A stretch of DNA of 64,000 bases from assembly GCA_028829895.1 (NCBI GenBank), contig CM054181.1, positions 7,056,001-7,120,000 of the forward strand, written 5' to 3'. Positions 45,666 through 58,399 of the stretch are shown one piece after another (position 1 is the stretch's first letter; each line of letters begins with the position of its first letter). The position numbers were made by a program, and so were the translations under genes. This DNA is from Sinotaia quadrata. Its lineage: Eukaryota; Mollusca; Gastropoda; Architaenioglossa; Viviparidae. The notes beneath the pieces were generated by a model, which saw only the letters and a program-made list of their open reading frames with translations, ran no database searches and had not been told where the DNA came from.

Positions 45666-47034
45666 GAAAGAAATGAATGACTTCAGAAGTGATCACTCTT
45701 GACATAAAACCAGCCCACCGTTTTCCAGCTCATGACGACGATGAAACATGTCATCGTGATGAACTAACACCAGTAGCTTCCAAATTCTGATGGTCCACGT
45801 CTCATTCCCTCTCCACCCCCCACCCCCATCCCCACACACCCTAACCCCCCCCCACCTCCATCTCCCGCCCTCAAATGCCTTCCCTAGCCAGACGAACAAA
45901 TGAAACGGCATGCATCAACAACAAAATAATAATTAGTGTCGATTTATTATCCTGCAAACCCTGACGTACTCATACAGTATGCACACTTCACAGCTTGACA
46001 AGGGTTCAAATTAGAAATAACTCTCTTGCAAATTATCTTTCTCACACTGACCGCGCCCTTAATCAGTCGGTCATGTAATTTCGGAAAGACGAATTCCCCA
46101 CAAGTCAGTTTTCACGCTCGTTGCACTGTAATGTCACGTGGTGCTCGCGATATTTTCTATTGGGAGAGCACGCTGTAAAAATATTCATGAAATTTTTACT
46201 ACTGTTAAAAAAAAAGCGTGATGCTGATTTTTTTTATTACAAATATAAAATAATAAGATTTCACACACCGAAATGTACAAAGAGCTTACATTCCTTAACA
46301 TCCAGACACAGCCAATCAAAAACTCGTTCTTAAATGCCATAGTGACATCTGACATACTCATCTGTCAAAAATGATTGAATGGAATTCTCTAAACCTTAGC
46401 TCACGTATTTGTCTACATAAAATGTCGAAGAAACAGAGCACGCGCCGATTCTTGCTTATTTATTTATTATGAGTGCGTGCTTTGTTTCGTTGTAATTAAA
46501 GCAGACGACAAAATAACATTATTAGCATGGCAGTCAGCACAGCGTCGAGAGGAAAATGGAGTCTGAAAACATGGCCGTAAAGAGTACGGCCATCAAGGGC
46601 GCCTCCGGCTTGTGCCGATTTAACTTTTAAAAAGTGCAAGCTATGCACAAAGAAAAGAAGAATTAGTGTAATGTCAGTTTACTAAGGTTTACAATAAATT
46701 CACCGTCGTAAAAAATGACGTCATCTATATTAATAAGAAAATGTAATGACTGTACGCGTACGTATTTCACTTCTTGAGATGACAATGGACTGCTGTGAAC
46801 AAAATTATCAAAACTTTTGCTAAACCAGTACATACTTTACAAAAAAAACAACAGTAAAACTGTAAACTGTAAAGCTAAAGAACAACTTAAATGAGCAAAT
46901 GAATGTAAAAGCTGAGTAATGAACTGGTCAAAGGTCATGTGCCAGACAATTAATTGGGAAAAAAGTGTACTGAAAGATCGGAGTGTCTTAAGAGTGCTGC
47001 TGTCGCCAGTTTACTTTTCCAGGGGTCAGACAGA
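45666..47034. other. No gene recognised; one CRE palindrome
   Basis: Unique DNA with TGACGTCA at 46716-46723. No recognisable product. Confidence 0.5.
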
Positions 47035-47520
47035 TAACTGCTAGATTGTAGACAGAGGTAAGACAGGTTACTACTAGAATACAGAGAGAGCTCCGACAGA
47101 TTACTAGAATGTAGAGGTCAGACAGATAACTCTAGAATACAGAGGTCATACAGGTAACTACTAGAATGTAGACAGAGGTCAGACAAATAACTACTAGAAT
47201 GTAGACAGAGGTCAGACAAATAACTACTAGAATGTAGTCAGACAAATTACTACTAGAATGTAGACAGACAAATAACTACTAGAATGTTAGACAGAGGTCA
47301 GACAAATAACTACTAGAATGTAGACAGAGGTCAGACAAATAACTACTAGAATGTAGAGTAGGTCAGACAAATAACTACTAGAATGTAGTCAGACAAATAA
47401 CTAGTAGAATGTAGACAGAGGTCAGACAAATAACTACTAGAATGTAGACAGACGAATAACTACTAGAATGTAGACAGACATCATATAAATAGTAGAATGT
47501 AGATAGTCAGACACACAGAT
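47035..47520. repeat. 33-bp minisatellite with deletion variants
   Basis: The unit contains GTCAGACAAATAACTACTAG and AATGTAGACAGAG. Copies lacking GACAGAG or AGAGGT shorten the spacing. Confidence 0.93.
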
Positions 47521-47579
47521 ATATAGAATGTGGAGACAGTTAGACAAATAGACAGGTATATAGAGTACGGATAGATGGG

Positions 47580-47785
47580 CAGACAGACGTCTGGGATGCA
47601 GATAGTCAGGCACATAGATATATAGAATGGGGAGTCAGGCACATAGATATATAGAATGGGGAGTCAGGCACATAGATATATAGAATGGGGAGTCAAGCAC
47701 ATAGATATATAGAATGGGGAGTCAGGCACATAGATATATAGAATGGGGAATCAGGCACATAGATATATAGAATGGGAGAGAAAAG
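47580..47785. repeat. 28-30-bp minisatellite, about 6 copies
   Basis: Unit GGCACATAGATATATAGAAT plus GGGGAGTCA. Confidence 0.94.
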
Positions 47786-48160
47786 CAGAATAGAATGCAT
47801 TTAGCCAAGAACACAGCTAAATAGAATATAAAGAGGCAGGCAAACAAGCAGATAAATAGAATGTAGATAGGCAGGCAAACAGAAATATATAGAAATTAGA
47901 TAGGCAAGCAAACATATAGAATTTAGAAGGCAGACAGACATATATGTAGAATTTAGATAGGCAGGCAGACGGATAAAGATAGAATTTACGCAGAAAGGCA
48001 GATATTTAGAACTCTGATAGGCAGTCAGACATATACAGAAATTAGACAGGCAAGCAGAATATATATATAGAGAGAAATTAGATGAAAGACAGGCAGATAT
48101 ATAAAATGTAATAGTAAGGCAATTATACAGAATAGAGACACAGAAGTGTAGATAGGCAGG
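47786..48160. repeat. Degenerate AGATAGGCAGGCA-rich repeat
   Basis: Loose variants of TAGATAGGCAGGCAAACA..ATATAGAAT continuing the previous array in decayed form. Confidence 0.75.
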
Positions 48161-48724
48161 CATATTAACACGCATTGTACATTATACAAGTATAAATAAA
48201 GAATGCCTTAAAATAGCCAAAGAGAAAAGACCTCTGAATGATTAAACAACAAAATGTATACCAACGTTTTTCCACTTAAAGAAAAGACAGGACCAAAACC
48301 AAACAGTCTAGGAAGCGAAATAACCAAATACAAAATAATTAAATGCTAATACGGCGACCGACCCACAACAGAGCACGTGACAAAAGACTGCAGACTAATA
48401 GGCCTAACATGAAAATAATTAACTGATTACCTAATAGAAAATGACATACCAGCTAAAGTAGCAGGGTCCTTAAGGGCACTGGCATGAGTGGTTTTACGTA
48501 AAAATAAGGCCACCCACAGTACAAGCGAAAGTAAAAAAGGAACCCCCAAAGCCAGCACTTAATAAACCCAGATGAAACAGAAATATTATTACCAACAGAG
48601 AGACAATAAATATCAAATGGTCCAGTGACGTGGGGGTGGGGGAGTAAAAAAGTAAAGAAATATGATTCAGACAACAAATTCCAAGACAAACACGGACAGT
48701 AGAGCCACTTGATCTAACAGGAAC
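48161..48724. other. No gene recognised
   Basis: Unique DNA, no recognisable frame. Confidence 0.45.
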
Positions 48725-48895
48725 CACCAAGCCTGGTAAACGAAAATACACACAGTGGTATGAGGTAAAAGTAATATAACAACAACCACCAAACCTGGAA
48801 AACGAAAATACACACAGTGGTATGAGGTAAAAAGTAAAATAACAACAACCGTCAAGCTTGGTAAACGAAAGCGCTTACAGTGGCATGACTTGAAA
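48725..48895. repeat. ~62-bp repeat, about 2.7 copies
   Basis: The unit contains AACGAAAATACACACAGTGG and ATAACAACAACCACCAA(A/G)C. Confidence 0.9.
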
Positions 48896-49559
48896 GAAAA
48901 ATAACAAAGAGCAAGCACCCTCATCTTACACAAACCCCCTCCAAACCCATCAGTTCCACTCCCAATTCTCTATCCCCACCCCCGACACGAAATCGATCTC
49001 GGTCGGAAGTGCTCCCCATAAGATAACAATAAGTATACTGATAGACCAACCGACAGGTAGAGAGATAAATATGCAGAACGACAAGCAGACAGACAGAGAG
49101 TACAAGCAGCATTCTATTTAATGTTTGCAATATATACTTTACTCACACGACACTAGAGTCTGTCAAGAGCAGTATTTCACAGTGTCACCGTTCTCTGCCT
49201 ACTAACTCTATCCATCTCTGCCTAACAATACAATTCAAACTTTAAAGTCCGGAAAGTAGTTCAAATGACAACGAGACCCTCCAGAAAGTAGGTCAAGTCC
49301 AAACGATACCCTTTTGCTTTCCTCCGACAGTAATGCGTATACACGGGTTGGGTGCATTGGCAGCTTTTGATTACTGCTGTATGCAAATAGTGTTGTAAAA
49401 GTAAACATTACTGGGGGGAGAAGGGGGATGGAGGAGAAGATACGCACTTACGTCTTATACTTAGATAAACGCGTGTTAATACGTTACACGAAACACGTGT
49501 AACTACGAGTGCAGTATTTTCGTCAATAGACAATATATACCCAATAGTCGCTTTGCTCA
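48896..49559. other. No gene recognised
   Basis: Unique DNA, no recognisable frame. Confidence 0.45.
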
Positions 49560-50175
49560 TTTCCTCAGTTAAGTGTTTTACCCGGTAATCATTAGACTGT
49601 TTTCCTCAGCAATTACAAGAACTGTTTTCCTCAGTAATTATTAGACTATTTTCCTCAGCAATTACAAGACTGTTTTCCTCAGTAATCATTAGACTGTTTT
49701 CCTCGGTAATCATTTGACTGTTTTCCTCAGCAATTACAAGAACTGTTTTCCTCAGTAATTATTAGACTGTTTTCCTCAGCAATTAAAAGACTATATTCCT
49801 CAGCAATTACAAGACTGTATTCCTCAGCAATAACAAGGCTATTTTCCTCACTAACCATTAGACTGTTTTCCTCACTAATCATTAGACTGTATTCCCCAGC
49901 AATTACAAGACTATTTTCCTCACTAATCATTAGACTGTTTTCCTCACTAATCATTAGACTGTATTCCCCAGCAATTACAAGGCTATTTTCCTCACTAACC
50001 ATTAGACTGTATTCCCCAGCAATTACAAGACTATTTTCCTCACTAATCATTAGACTGTTTTCCTCACTAACCATTAGACTGTATTCCCCAGCAATTACAA
50101 GACTATTTTACTCACTTGTTTTCCTTGTTATCTCTAGACTGTTTTCCTTGTTATCTCTAGACTGTTTTCCTCACT
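49560..50175. repeat. 24-bp minisatellite with higher-order blocks
   Basis: Basic unit CCTCACTAATCATTAGACTG plus TTTT. Variants (CAGCAATTACAAGACT, CCCAGCAATTACAAG, CACTAACCATTAGAC) recur in a fixed order, forming longer repeats from 49840 to 50105. Ends in CTTGTTATCTCTAGACTG copies. Confidence 0.94.
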
Positions 50176-50289
50176 ATTCTCTACATTGCTTTAATGTAGA
50201 CGTTGGACTCGATTGAAACCAATTTTAAATAGTTCTGTTTTTCTAATTATAAAACCTTTCTGCTCCTTTACTTATTTACTCCTTCGGTT

Positions 50290-50392
50290 TGTACAGTGCT
50301 AATCGGATGACATTTGACTGTTGAGTTTTGTAATCGGATGACATTTGACTGTTTAGTTTTGTAATCGGATGACATTTGACTGTTGAGTTTTG
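50290..50392. repeat. 32-bp repeat, 3 copies
   Basis: Unit TAATCGGATGACATTTGACT plus GTTGAGTTTTG. Confidence 0.93.
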
Positions 50393-50684
50393 ACTGAATG
50401 AATATTGCGCTGTTTTTATTGCTTACATGTAGGCTTAAAATCTTATTAATTTTTCTTTAATGTCTTATTAATGTCTAAACCGCATGAAGGAAAATTCATG
50501 TCTTTCAACGCGTCATATATACATAATTAATAGAGGCGTCATTAAATAATATCCCAAACTAGTGGCGTCATTAAATAACAACATCCCAAACTAGTGGCGT
50601 GAAAGATTAAAAATAGAAAAAAGAAAAAAAAAAGACACTAAAAGTAAAAAAAAAAAATAATGCAAGCAATGACGCGACAAAAAG
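50393..50684. other. Spacer with a small duplication
   Basis: ATCCCAAACTAGTGGCGT with GTCATTAAATAA is repeated at about 50536-50600. Confidence 0.6.
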
Positions 50685-50940
50685 AAATACTACACCTGGT
50701 GATGCGTCAGAAAGAAATACTACACCTGATGACATGATAGAAAGAAACACCGGTGATGTGACAGACAGAAAAATATACTATATTTAGTGATGTGACAGAC
50801 AGAAAAATATACTATATTTAGTGATGTGATAATCAGAAAAATATACTATATTTAGTGATGTGACAGACAGAAAAATATACTATATTTAATGATGTGACAG
50901 ACAGAAAAATATACTATATTTAGTGATGTGACCAATGGAA
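50685..50940. repeat. 44/45-bp minisatellite, about 5 copies
   Basis: The unit contains GTGATGTGACAGACAGAAAA and ATATACTATATTTA. The first copies are decayed (CACCTGGTGATGCGTCAGAA type). Confidence 0.92.
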
Positions 50941-51014
50941 AGAATAAACCAAGTATTTGTCAGATAAGAGATGGAAAGTAAAATTGAATACGACAGATAA
51001 ATAGGGGTTTTGTG

Positions 51015-51343
51015 AATTGGTCGTTGAAAACTTCTACTCCATGACTACCAAAATTGGTCGTTGAAAACTTCTACTCCATGACTACCAAATTGGTCGTTGA
51101 AAACTTCTACTCCATGACTACCAAATTGGTCGTTGAAAACTTCTACTCCATGACTACCATATTGGACGTTGAAAACTTCTACTCCATGACTACCAAATTG
51201 GTCGTTGAAAACTTCTACTCCATGACTACCAAATTGGTCGTTGAAAACTTCTACTCCATGACTACCAAAATTGGTCGTTGAAAACTTCTACTCCATGACT
51301 ACCAAATTGGTCGTTGAAAACTTCTACTCCATGACTACCAAAT
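51015..51343. repeat. 35-37-bp minisatellite, 9 copies
   Basis: Unit AATTGGTCGTTGAAAACTTC plus TACTCCATGACTACCA. Copies vary by one extra A at the junction, and one has TTGGACG. Confidence 0.96.
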
Positions 51344-51499
51344 GATGCGCAACTGAATCATGTCACGCCCAGGAATGGATGTGGCAGGATGACTCAAAAG
51401 ATTATTGTTTTCCAGAAGATATGTGATGATCAAATGGGTATTTAAAAAAAAACACACAATTGAAGCAGCAACAAATCTTGATAAATGATGCTCAGAATT

Positions 51500-51835
51500 A
51501 GCCGAGTTTCTCCAGTATTGATATTATGATAATCTGAAATGGTCGAATTTCTCCATTGCTGATAATCTGACCTGGCCGAGTTTCTCCAGTATGATAATAT
51601 AAGTTAGCAAGTGTCTCCTCTACTGATAATCTGATCTGGCCGAGTTTCTCCAGTATGATAATATAAATTAGCAAGTGTCTCCTCTACTGATAATCTGATC
51701 TGGCCGAGTTTCTCCAGTATGATCATCTACTGATAATCTGAACTGGCCGAGTTTCTCCAGTTTTGATATTATGATAATCTGACCTGGCCGAGTTTCTCCA
51801 GTATGACCATCTACTGATAATCTGAGCTGGAGGAG
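51500..51835. repeat. Compound repeat around CTGGCCGAGTTTCTCCAGTA
   Basis: Irregular alternation of GATAATCTGATCTGGCCGAG, GTATGATAATATAA and TTAGCAAGTGTCTCCTC blocks. Confidence 0.88.
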
Positions 51836-52040
51836 AGTTTCCATTACTGACATTTTGGACTGGCCGAGCTTGTCCATTACTAACATTTTGGACTGGCCGA
51901 GCTTGTCCATTACTGACATTTTGTACTGGCCGAGCTTGTCCATTACTGACATTTTGAACTGGCCGAGCTTGTCCATTACTGACATTTTGGACTGGCCGAA
52001 CTTGTCCATTACTGACATTTTGGACTGGCCGAGTTTCTCC
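51836..52040. repeat. 33-bp minisatellite, 6 copies
   Basis: Unit TACTGACATTTTGGACTGGC plus CGAGCTTGTCCAT, sharing TGGCCGAG with the neighbouring compound repeat. Confidence 0.95.
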
Positions 52041-52169
52041 ATTAATAACAGGCTGATCTTGTTAGTAGGAAGTGTGAATAAATTATAATAAACTTGCAAA
52101 TATGTGATGATCTTTACAACTAGCACCCGAAAAACAAAATAAATTAAATTTAAAATATTTGCTCTAATA

Positions 52170-52173
52170 GATA

Positions 52174-52234
<61 letters not shown>

Positions 52235-52252
52235 GAGAGGGAGAGAGAGAGT
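52170..52252. repeat. (TG)n-(GA)n microsatellite
   Basis: A short TG run followed by a GA run with GGGA interruptions. Confidence 0.95.
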
Positions 52253-52689
52253 GCGTGCAAATTTAACAACCCATTATTACGTTATACCGTCAGATTTAGG
52301 TCGTCAATATTTCTCAACTTCTGCAAACCCCCCCCCCCCTGCAACATATGACGCCCACAGGGGTCACACAGACCACTCCGTGGTTAACGTATGTGGCCTT
52401 GGAAAGTCATGGTTTTTTTTATTTGCTTAGGGTTTTGTTGTATGTTGGTAGAGTTCAACCAGTTCATTTTATGCCTTCGGATCAATTTACGACACCCACT
52501 TCTCAGTGAAGAAAATGTACAACGGGCAAAGATATGCATTGTTTGTTTTTATTTTTTTTTACTTTTCGAAACAGTACGTTGAAAGATTCAAATGCCGAAG
52601 TCTAAAGATTCCAAAGGTGAAAGATATTGCATATATTTCGAAGGCGTATAAATATTTTTTTAAATGAAATTTTGAGGCGATCATGTGCA
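52253..52689. other. No gene recognised; C12 run
   Basis: Homopolymer C at 52328-52339. No recognisable frame. Confidence 0.45.
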
Positions 52690-53065
52690 ATAATAGTGAC
52701 CAGCAATGAGTTTGACAATCACTAGCAGTGACACTATAACATCCCTGTGACCTGCAATGGGCTTTGACACAATCAGTAACGTTACTACAATGACACTAAT
52801 AAACTGTGACCTGCAATAGGCTTTGACACAATCAATAGTGTTACAAGAAATGACACTAACATCCCTGTGACCTCCAATAGGCTTTGACACAATCAATAGT
52901 GTTACAAGAAGTGACACTAACATCCCTGTGACCTCCAATAGGCTTTGACACAATCAATAGCGTTACAAGAAGTGACACTAACATCCCTGTGACCTCCAAT
53001 ATGTTTTGACACAATCAATAGCGTTACAAGAAGTGACACTAACATCCCTGTGACCGCCATATGTA
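52690..53065. repeat. 61-bp minisatellite, 6 copies
   Basis: The unit contains GGCTTTGACACAATCAATAG and GTGACACTAACATCCCTGTG. Divergence is greatest at the left end. Confidence 0.94.
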
Positions 53066-53509
53066 AGACACAATGATCTTTGTGACTTGCTCCTTTATAG
53101 CACAATCGACTGTGACCTGCATTGCTCATGGGTCTTAGTTTGTGATCTTCTGTGGTATGACACAATCAACAGCGTAACCTATACTGGTCCGGTTAAAAAA
53201 AAAAAAGCCAAAAAAAACCCAAAAAACAACAGCATTGCTTTGATATACAATTGACACTATAAAGAGTTCTGACCTGCAGTGGCCGTGACTGTGTCAGCAG
53301 TATGACCTGCTCTGGTATGACAATCGCCAGCGTGATCTACACTCGCCGAGACTGATGTCATCAGTAAAGAATGTGTGTTGACTGGATGGCGTCCTGCACA
53401 ATCGCTTGCTCTGACCATTAATTATGGAACCCACTTTATTACTAAAATACATGAACATTATGAAAACAGCAATATGAGTTTGCAGTGTATGCAGCCAGAC
53501 TTCGACTTC
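53066..53509. other. Decayed repeat flank, no gene recognised
   Basis: Scattered TGTGACCTGC and GGTATGACACAATC words related to the preceding array. Confidence 0.55.
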
Positions 53510-54350
53510 CTTTAATATAGCTAGCCTTGTGACCTTTATACAGCTAGCCTTGTGACCTTTATACAGCTAGCCTTGTGACCTTTATACAGCTAGCTTTGTG
53601 ACCTTTATACAGCTAGCTTTATGACTTTCTTTCAAATATCTAGCCTTGTGACTTTTATACAGCTAGTTTTATTATTTTCTTTCACATAGCTAGCTTTGTG
53701 ACTTTTATACAAGTTTTATGACTTTTTATATAGCTAGTTTTGTTACTTTCTTTTATATAGCTAGCTATGTGATTCCCATAAAGCTAGCTTTGGAACTTTT
53801 ATACAGCTAGTTCTGTGACTTTTCTACAGCCAGTTTTGTGACTTTTAATCAGCTAGCTTAGTGATTTTTATATAGCTAGCTTTGTAAGTTTATACAGCTA
53901 GTTTTATTACTTTTATACAGCTAGTTTTGTGACTTCTAAACAGCTAGCTTTATACAGGTAGTTTCATATAGCTAACTTTGTGACTTTTATACAGCTAATT
54001 TTGATACTTTTTTTATAGCCAGCTTTGGGCCTTTCACATAGCTAGTTTGATGACTTTCTTTTATACAGCTAGTTTGATGACTTTCTTTTATACAGCTAGT
54101 TTGATGACTTTCTTTTATACAGCTAGTTTGATGACTTTCTTTTATACAGCTAGTTTTATGACTTTCTTTTATACAGCTAGTTTTATGACTTTCTTTTATA
54201 CAGCTAGTTTTATGACTTTCTTTTATACAGCTAGTTTTATGACTTTCTTTTATACAGCTAGTTTTATGACGTTCATTATTATAGATAGTTTTATTACTTT
54301 CTTTTATACAGCTTGTTTTGTGACTTCTTTTATACATCCGATTTTGTGAC
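53510..54350. repeat. AGCTAG-rich minisatellite family
   Basis: The left part has 22-24-bp variants of TTTATACAGCTAGCTTTGTG; 54035-54275 is a regular 27-bp array with ATGACTTTCTTTTATACAGC. The 27-bp part switches from TTTGATGAC to TTTTATGAC midway. Confidence 0.93.
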
Positions 54351-54599
54351 TTGTAATAATCAATATTAAACCATACTGGGATCCGTTCTGAGTTTTATAC
54401 AGATTTTGTGACCTGCGACGATAATGGAAATGACCTTTATGTCGAAGAAATGTCGGTGCACATCGTACAATGAGCTTGCTTAGCATGAAGATTTTAAAAT
54501 GTACAGTTATATTCAATAGCATGAGAAAGAAAAAATAAAATCACTGTGCGGTAAAAGAATATGCAGCTGTTGTTAATTTTTTTTAAAAGAATAAATAGT
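54351..54599. other. No gene recognised
   Basis: Spacer of mixed composition. Confidence 0.45.
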
Positions 54600-54895
54600 A
54601 TAAGTAAAAGAGTATGCAGTTTCGGTAAAAAGTACGCAATTCTGGTAAAAGAAAAAAGAATAAGCAGTGCCGATAAAAGAGTACGCAGTTCCGGTAAAAA
54701 GTACGCAATTCTGATACAAGAAAAGAAGCAATGCCGATAAAAGAGTACGCAATTTTGGTAAAAGGTACGCAATTCTGGTAGAAGAAAAATAGAATAAAGC
54801 AATGCCGATAAAAGAGTACGCAATTCCGGTAAAAAGTACGCAATTCTGATACAAGAAAAAGAATAAGCAGTGCCGACAAAAGGGTATGCGGACTT
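54600..54895. repeat. ~65-70-bp compound repeat, about 4 copies
   Basis: The unit contains AAAGAGTACGCAGTTCCGGT, AAAAAGTACGCAATTCTG and GCAATGCCGATA. Confidence 0.92.
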
Positions 54896-56689
54896 ACCCA
54901 CTCTATTCCTTCCGGTCCTTGCAATCTTGAACAACATGGCCAGTAAAACTTCCCCGTCATGATCTCAGTCGGTAGGGCTTTCGTAATGCAACAACAATCT
55001 CCGAAAAGTCTAGTTCGGTCTTTATAGTACTATTTACTAACCATTTCACACCCCACTCCCCCACCCACATTTCTCGGGACAAGTCTTTGCATCAGTGCTA
55101 CGTACCTCATCCTCCGCCCCCCCTCCCCTCTAACGCACACACAAAACACCTCCCGCGGTTCATCTGTCCCTGCCCTTTCCACCTAACTTCTCTTCTCGAA
55201 TGACACAAATGACGCTCAATGGTAAATAGGACGCAAAGACGCTTGCTGCAGATAAGGCGCCAGAGGACCTGTTGGGGTCAAGGGAAGGCGCGGTCAGGAA
55301 GTGGAGTAGGGAAGATGATATCGTTTGCCGCTCCAGAGAACTTGCTAGGCGACAGAAGATACGACACTTGTTAACGGAGCTCGCATTCTTCAACTATGTC
55401 AAGGGTCTCTGCATTCGGTGCTTGACTGAGCGAAGGGTGGGGTGGATAAGTGGGGGGTGTTAGAACTCAGATTTTGACGGTTGATAGGTTGTAGTCTATG
55501 AACGGCGCTGCTTGAAACTCGACTACAGCAAGTAAGGACTTCACTGAGAAAATGACGACCTTAGTCGATCACCGTGCGGCGCTCCAAAATCCAAAAGAGC
55601 CCCAAATTTACCCCCCGTTCACCTCTGACGTCAACAATATGACGCTGATGACAAGATCAATGTGACAAACACGCATCCCACATAATTTCATTATCATTCT
55701 TCTTCATCATTAATCCGAAAAGTTTTAAATTCTTTCTGCCATATTCCTTTCCCCACCCACAAAAAATAAAAGGGATCCAACATCAACTTCAACGAATAAA
55801 TCACTCACTCTCTCAACTGAAAGGTTTTCTTGAATTCTTGCGGTGTTTTTTTTTTATTAGGCTTTCTGTCAACAAATATACTTTTGTAATATTTCTGATA
55901 TTTAAAAAATGACAATATCCTTTTCCTACTTCTTATTGCCCAGATAGATTTTCTGGAATTCCAGGCACGTTGCAAATACACGTTTACAAATTGTTTGGTA
56001 TCTCCTGGGTAGTTAGTATTGTTGTTGTTGCTGTAGTAACTTAATGTCTACAACGCACTTAAGCGCCTGCCATCAATTATTTACATTTATTTTCGGTTCT
56101 TCAGTACAATCTAGCCTGTGCTTGGTACAAATGATAATATCAGTTTGCACAAAAATTGAAGGAAATCCCTTATCAGATTATTAGCGTTACATGCAATTAT
56201 TTATTAAAAAATATCAGTCTTGGAACAGCGAAGTTGAAAATTTTGAACGAAGGGTCTGGTTCACCAGGTCATAGATCAGCTTGATAAATCGCTAGAAACA
56301 ATCATGAGAACACTGGGGAATTATATGCAACGTGCAATATTTTAATTATCAATTATTCAAACATTTTTACAAATAAAATTCGTGGTTCACAAATTTGCTA
56401 CCCAGAAATCAGATGCAGTCAAAAGATCCTAAACTATAAAGAAAGTAAAGTCAACCGAGACAATAAAGAAAATACACTCATCCGAGACAGTAAAATAAGC
56501 CGAGTCATTAAAGAAAATACTGCTGTACCATTATACAGGTTGTATACATTTAAACCCTTCATTACAAATGATTTTTTTTTTAGCAATTTAGCATTATATG
56601 TATATCAAAACATTTCTTGCAAGTTGACCATTTGTGATTATTTAAGTGCAATTAATCTGTTGTTGAACCAAGACTCGTCAATCACAGCA
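54896..56689. other. Unique DNA, no gene recognised; one CRE palindrome
   Basis: TGACGTCA at 55626-55633. Open frames near 55160-55463 on both strands have no family resemblance. Confidence 0.5.
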
Positions 56690-56915
56690 CTGGTTCTATT
56701 TAAACATTTCCAGAATATATCTTTCGTCAATCACAATACTGGTTCCAGTTTAAACTTTTCGAGAATATGTTTGTCGTCAATGACAACACTGGTTCTATTT
56801 AAACATTTCCAGAATATATCTCTCGTCAATCACAATACTGGTTCCAGTTTAAACTTTTCGAGAATATGTTTGTCGTCAATGACAACTGGTTCAGTTTAAA
56901 CTTTTCCAGAATGTG
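56690..56915. repeat. ~98-bp repeat built from two related ~49-bp halves
   Basis: Half A contains ACTGGTTCTATTTAAACATT and CCAGAATATATC; half B contains ACTGGTTCCAGTTTAAACTT and TCGAGAATATGTTTG. The order is A-B-A-B-partial. Confidence 0.92.
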
Positions 56916-58399
56916 TAATTTTCAATCTAAACTTAATATTTGCCATTATAATGGCATTAAAAATATACTAATGATGATGATAAATGGATGACATGAACGT
57001 TTGACATTTGAAAAAAAAAATTTTAACTATTCATATCAACGGCACTGATCAAAACTCTATAAGAAAAAAAGAAAAAAATAATTTAATTAAATGAAAAAAA
57101 ATGTAAAAGTACAAATAATTATTTTAAACACAGAATAATAACATGAATTATTTTTAGTATTAATATTTACTTGAAATGCTCACGGCACATATTAATGAGA
57201 CCTTATAGTCCATTCCTTTCTCATTTTCCAAGAAAACTCGCTTGGATGACCTCCCCTATAATTTCTTTAAGGTCCAGACACACCAAACTAAACCAAACCA
57301 AACCCATTAAACAACATCGCAGGACCCCAGGAAGCTTCCCTTTCGTGACAACACGATGTCACGTAAATCAAAACACGAAACCCGTTACTTGCTGAAGTCA
57401 TGAGACAAAGGTCGTCACGCGTCAACTCCCTTCTCAGTCAGCGAGAAAATAACTGGCCGTGTTTTATCTGATAGACGCTCCCGCCTACAAAAACAGGATT
57501 AAATTACAGCAATCCTGGCATTAATCTGGGCTGCTATGTTTTCCTTGACTTCAGTACATCGTAAAATAATCTGGATATAATTGCAGTCAAATAACGCTTA
57601 AACTATATGCCGCTGAAAAGCGAATAATTGAGCGGGAAATGATATGAAAATAACTGGTCGGAACAGTGTGCTCCGCCCAGATACTCCAATCTTTCCGAGG
57701 AGGCCGGAAAATAGTCCTGTACTTTCGCTAACAGAAAGTGTCACGTGTCTTAACTAGGGCAAAGAAGAAAAGTAAGAAGACAACGACGATGATGGTGAAG
57801 AAGAAGATCGTTAGCGTCAACAGCAGCTTGTCAAACACGGTTCTAACAAACGCAGTAAAATTACAGTTGAAAAATTACATGAAAGCTGCGGTCGTCGCTC
57901 AAGCACGAAGACAAGTTTGCTTGACTGAACGACTGAGAAAAATACGAGGTTTTGCCTTGAGTGACCAGTCTGAAGCCTGCCTGCTTGTCCAATGGCTGAA
58001 GTCGAGGAATGCGAACAGAAAGCCCAGAGTCACAGACCCATCCAGAGACAAACAAACGACCTAACTCAACAGCTCGAGGCCAGCACCACCCAAGGTCGAT
58101 AAAGTCTCAACTGAGTCTGTCCACTGAGTGACATTGCAAGTACTTTTTTTATTAGGATCGCTTGACCCACTGGACCCAAACCAATGACGTACTGTAATGT
58201 CAACGAAACATACTGGCAGAAAGATGTTTAGCATAATTCACTGGCTGGTGCTAGACTTTAAGATTCCAAGACCTCTCGAAATGCCTCAAGAACTGAATGT
58301 TACATGAAGTTCTTTAAAGGGTGCACGAAGTTTCGCTAAACAGTGTGCGCGAGGGTTTTTTAAACGGCACGGATTGTATTCTCGAATATCCAATCGTAC
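56916..58399. other. No gene recognised
   Basis: AT-rich to 57170, then more balanced. A Lys/Arg-rich open frame (first ATG 57789, stop at 58064) is not repeat-derived but matches nothing I know. A CACGTG E-box lies at about 57742. Confidence 0.4.

Noticed and set aside
57738..58064. Lys/Arg-rich non-repeat open frame
   Set aside because: The frame begins at GTG; the first ATG is 57789, leaving about 91 residues that match no family I know. Length is within chance expectation in 64 kb.
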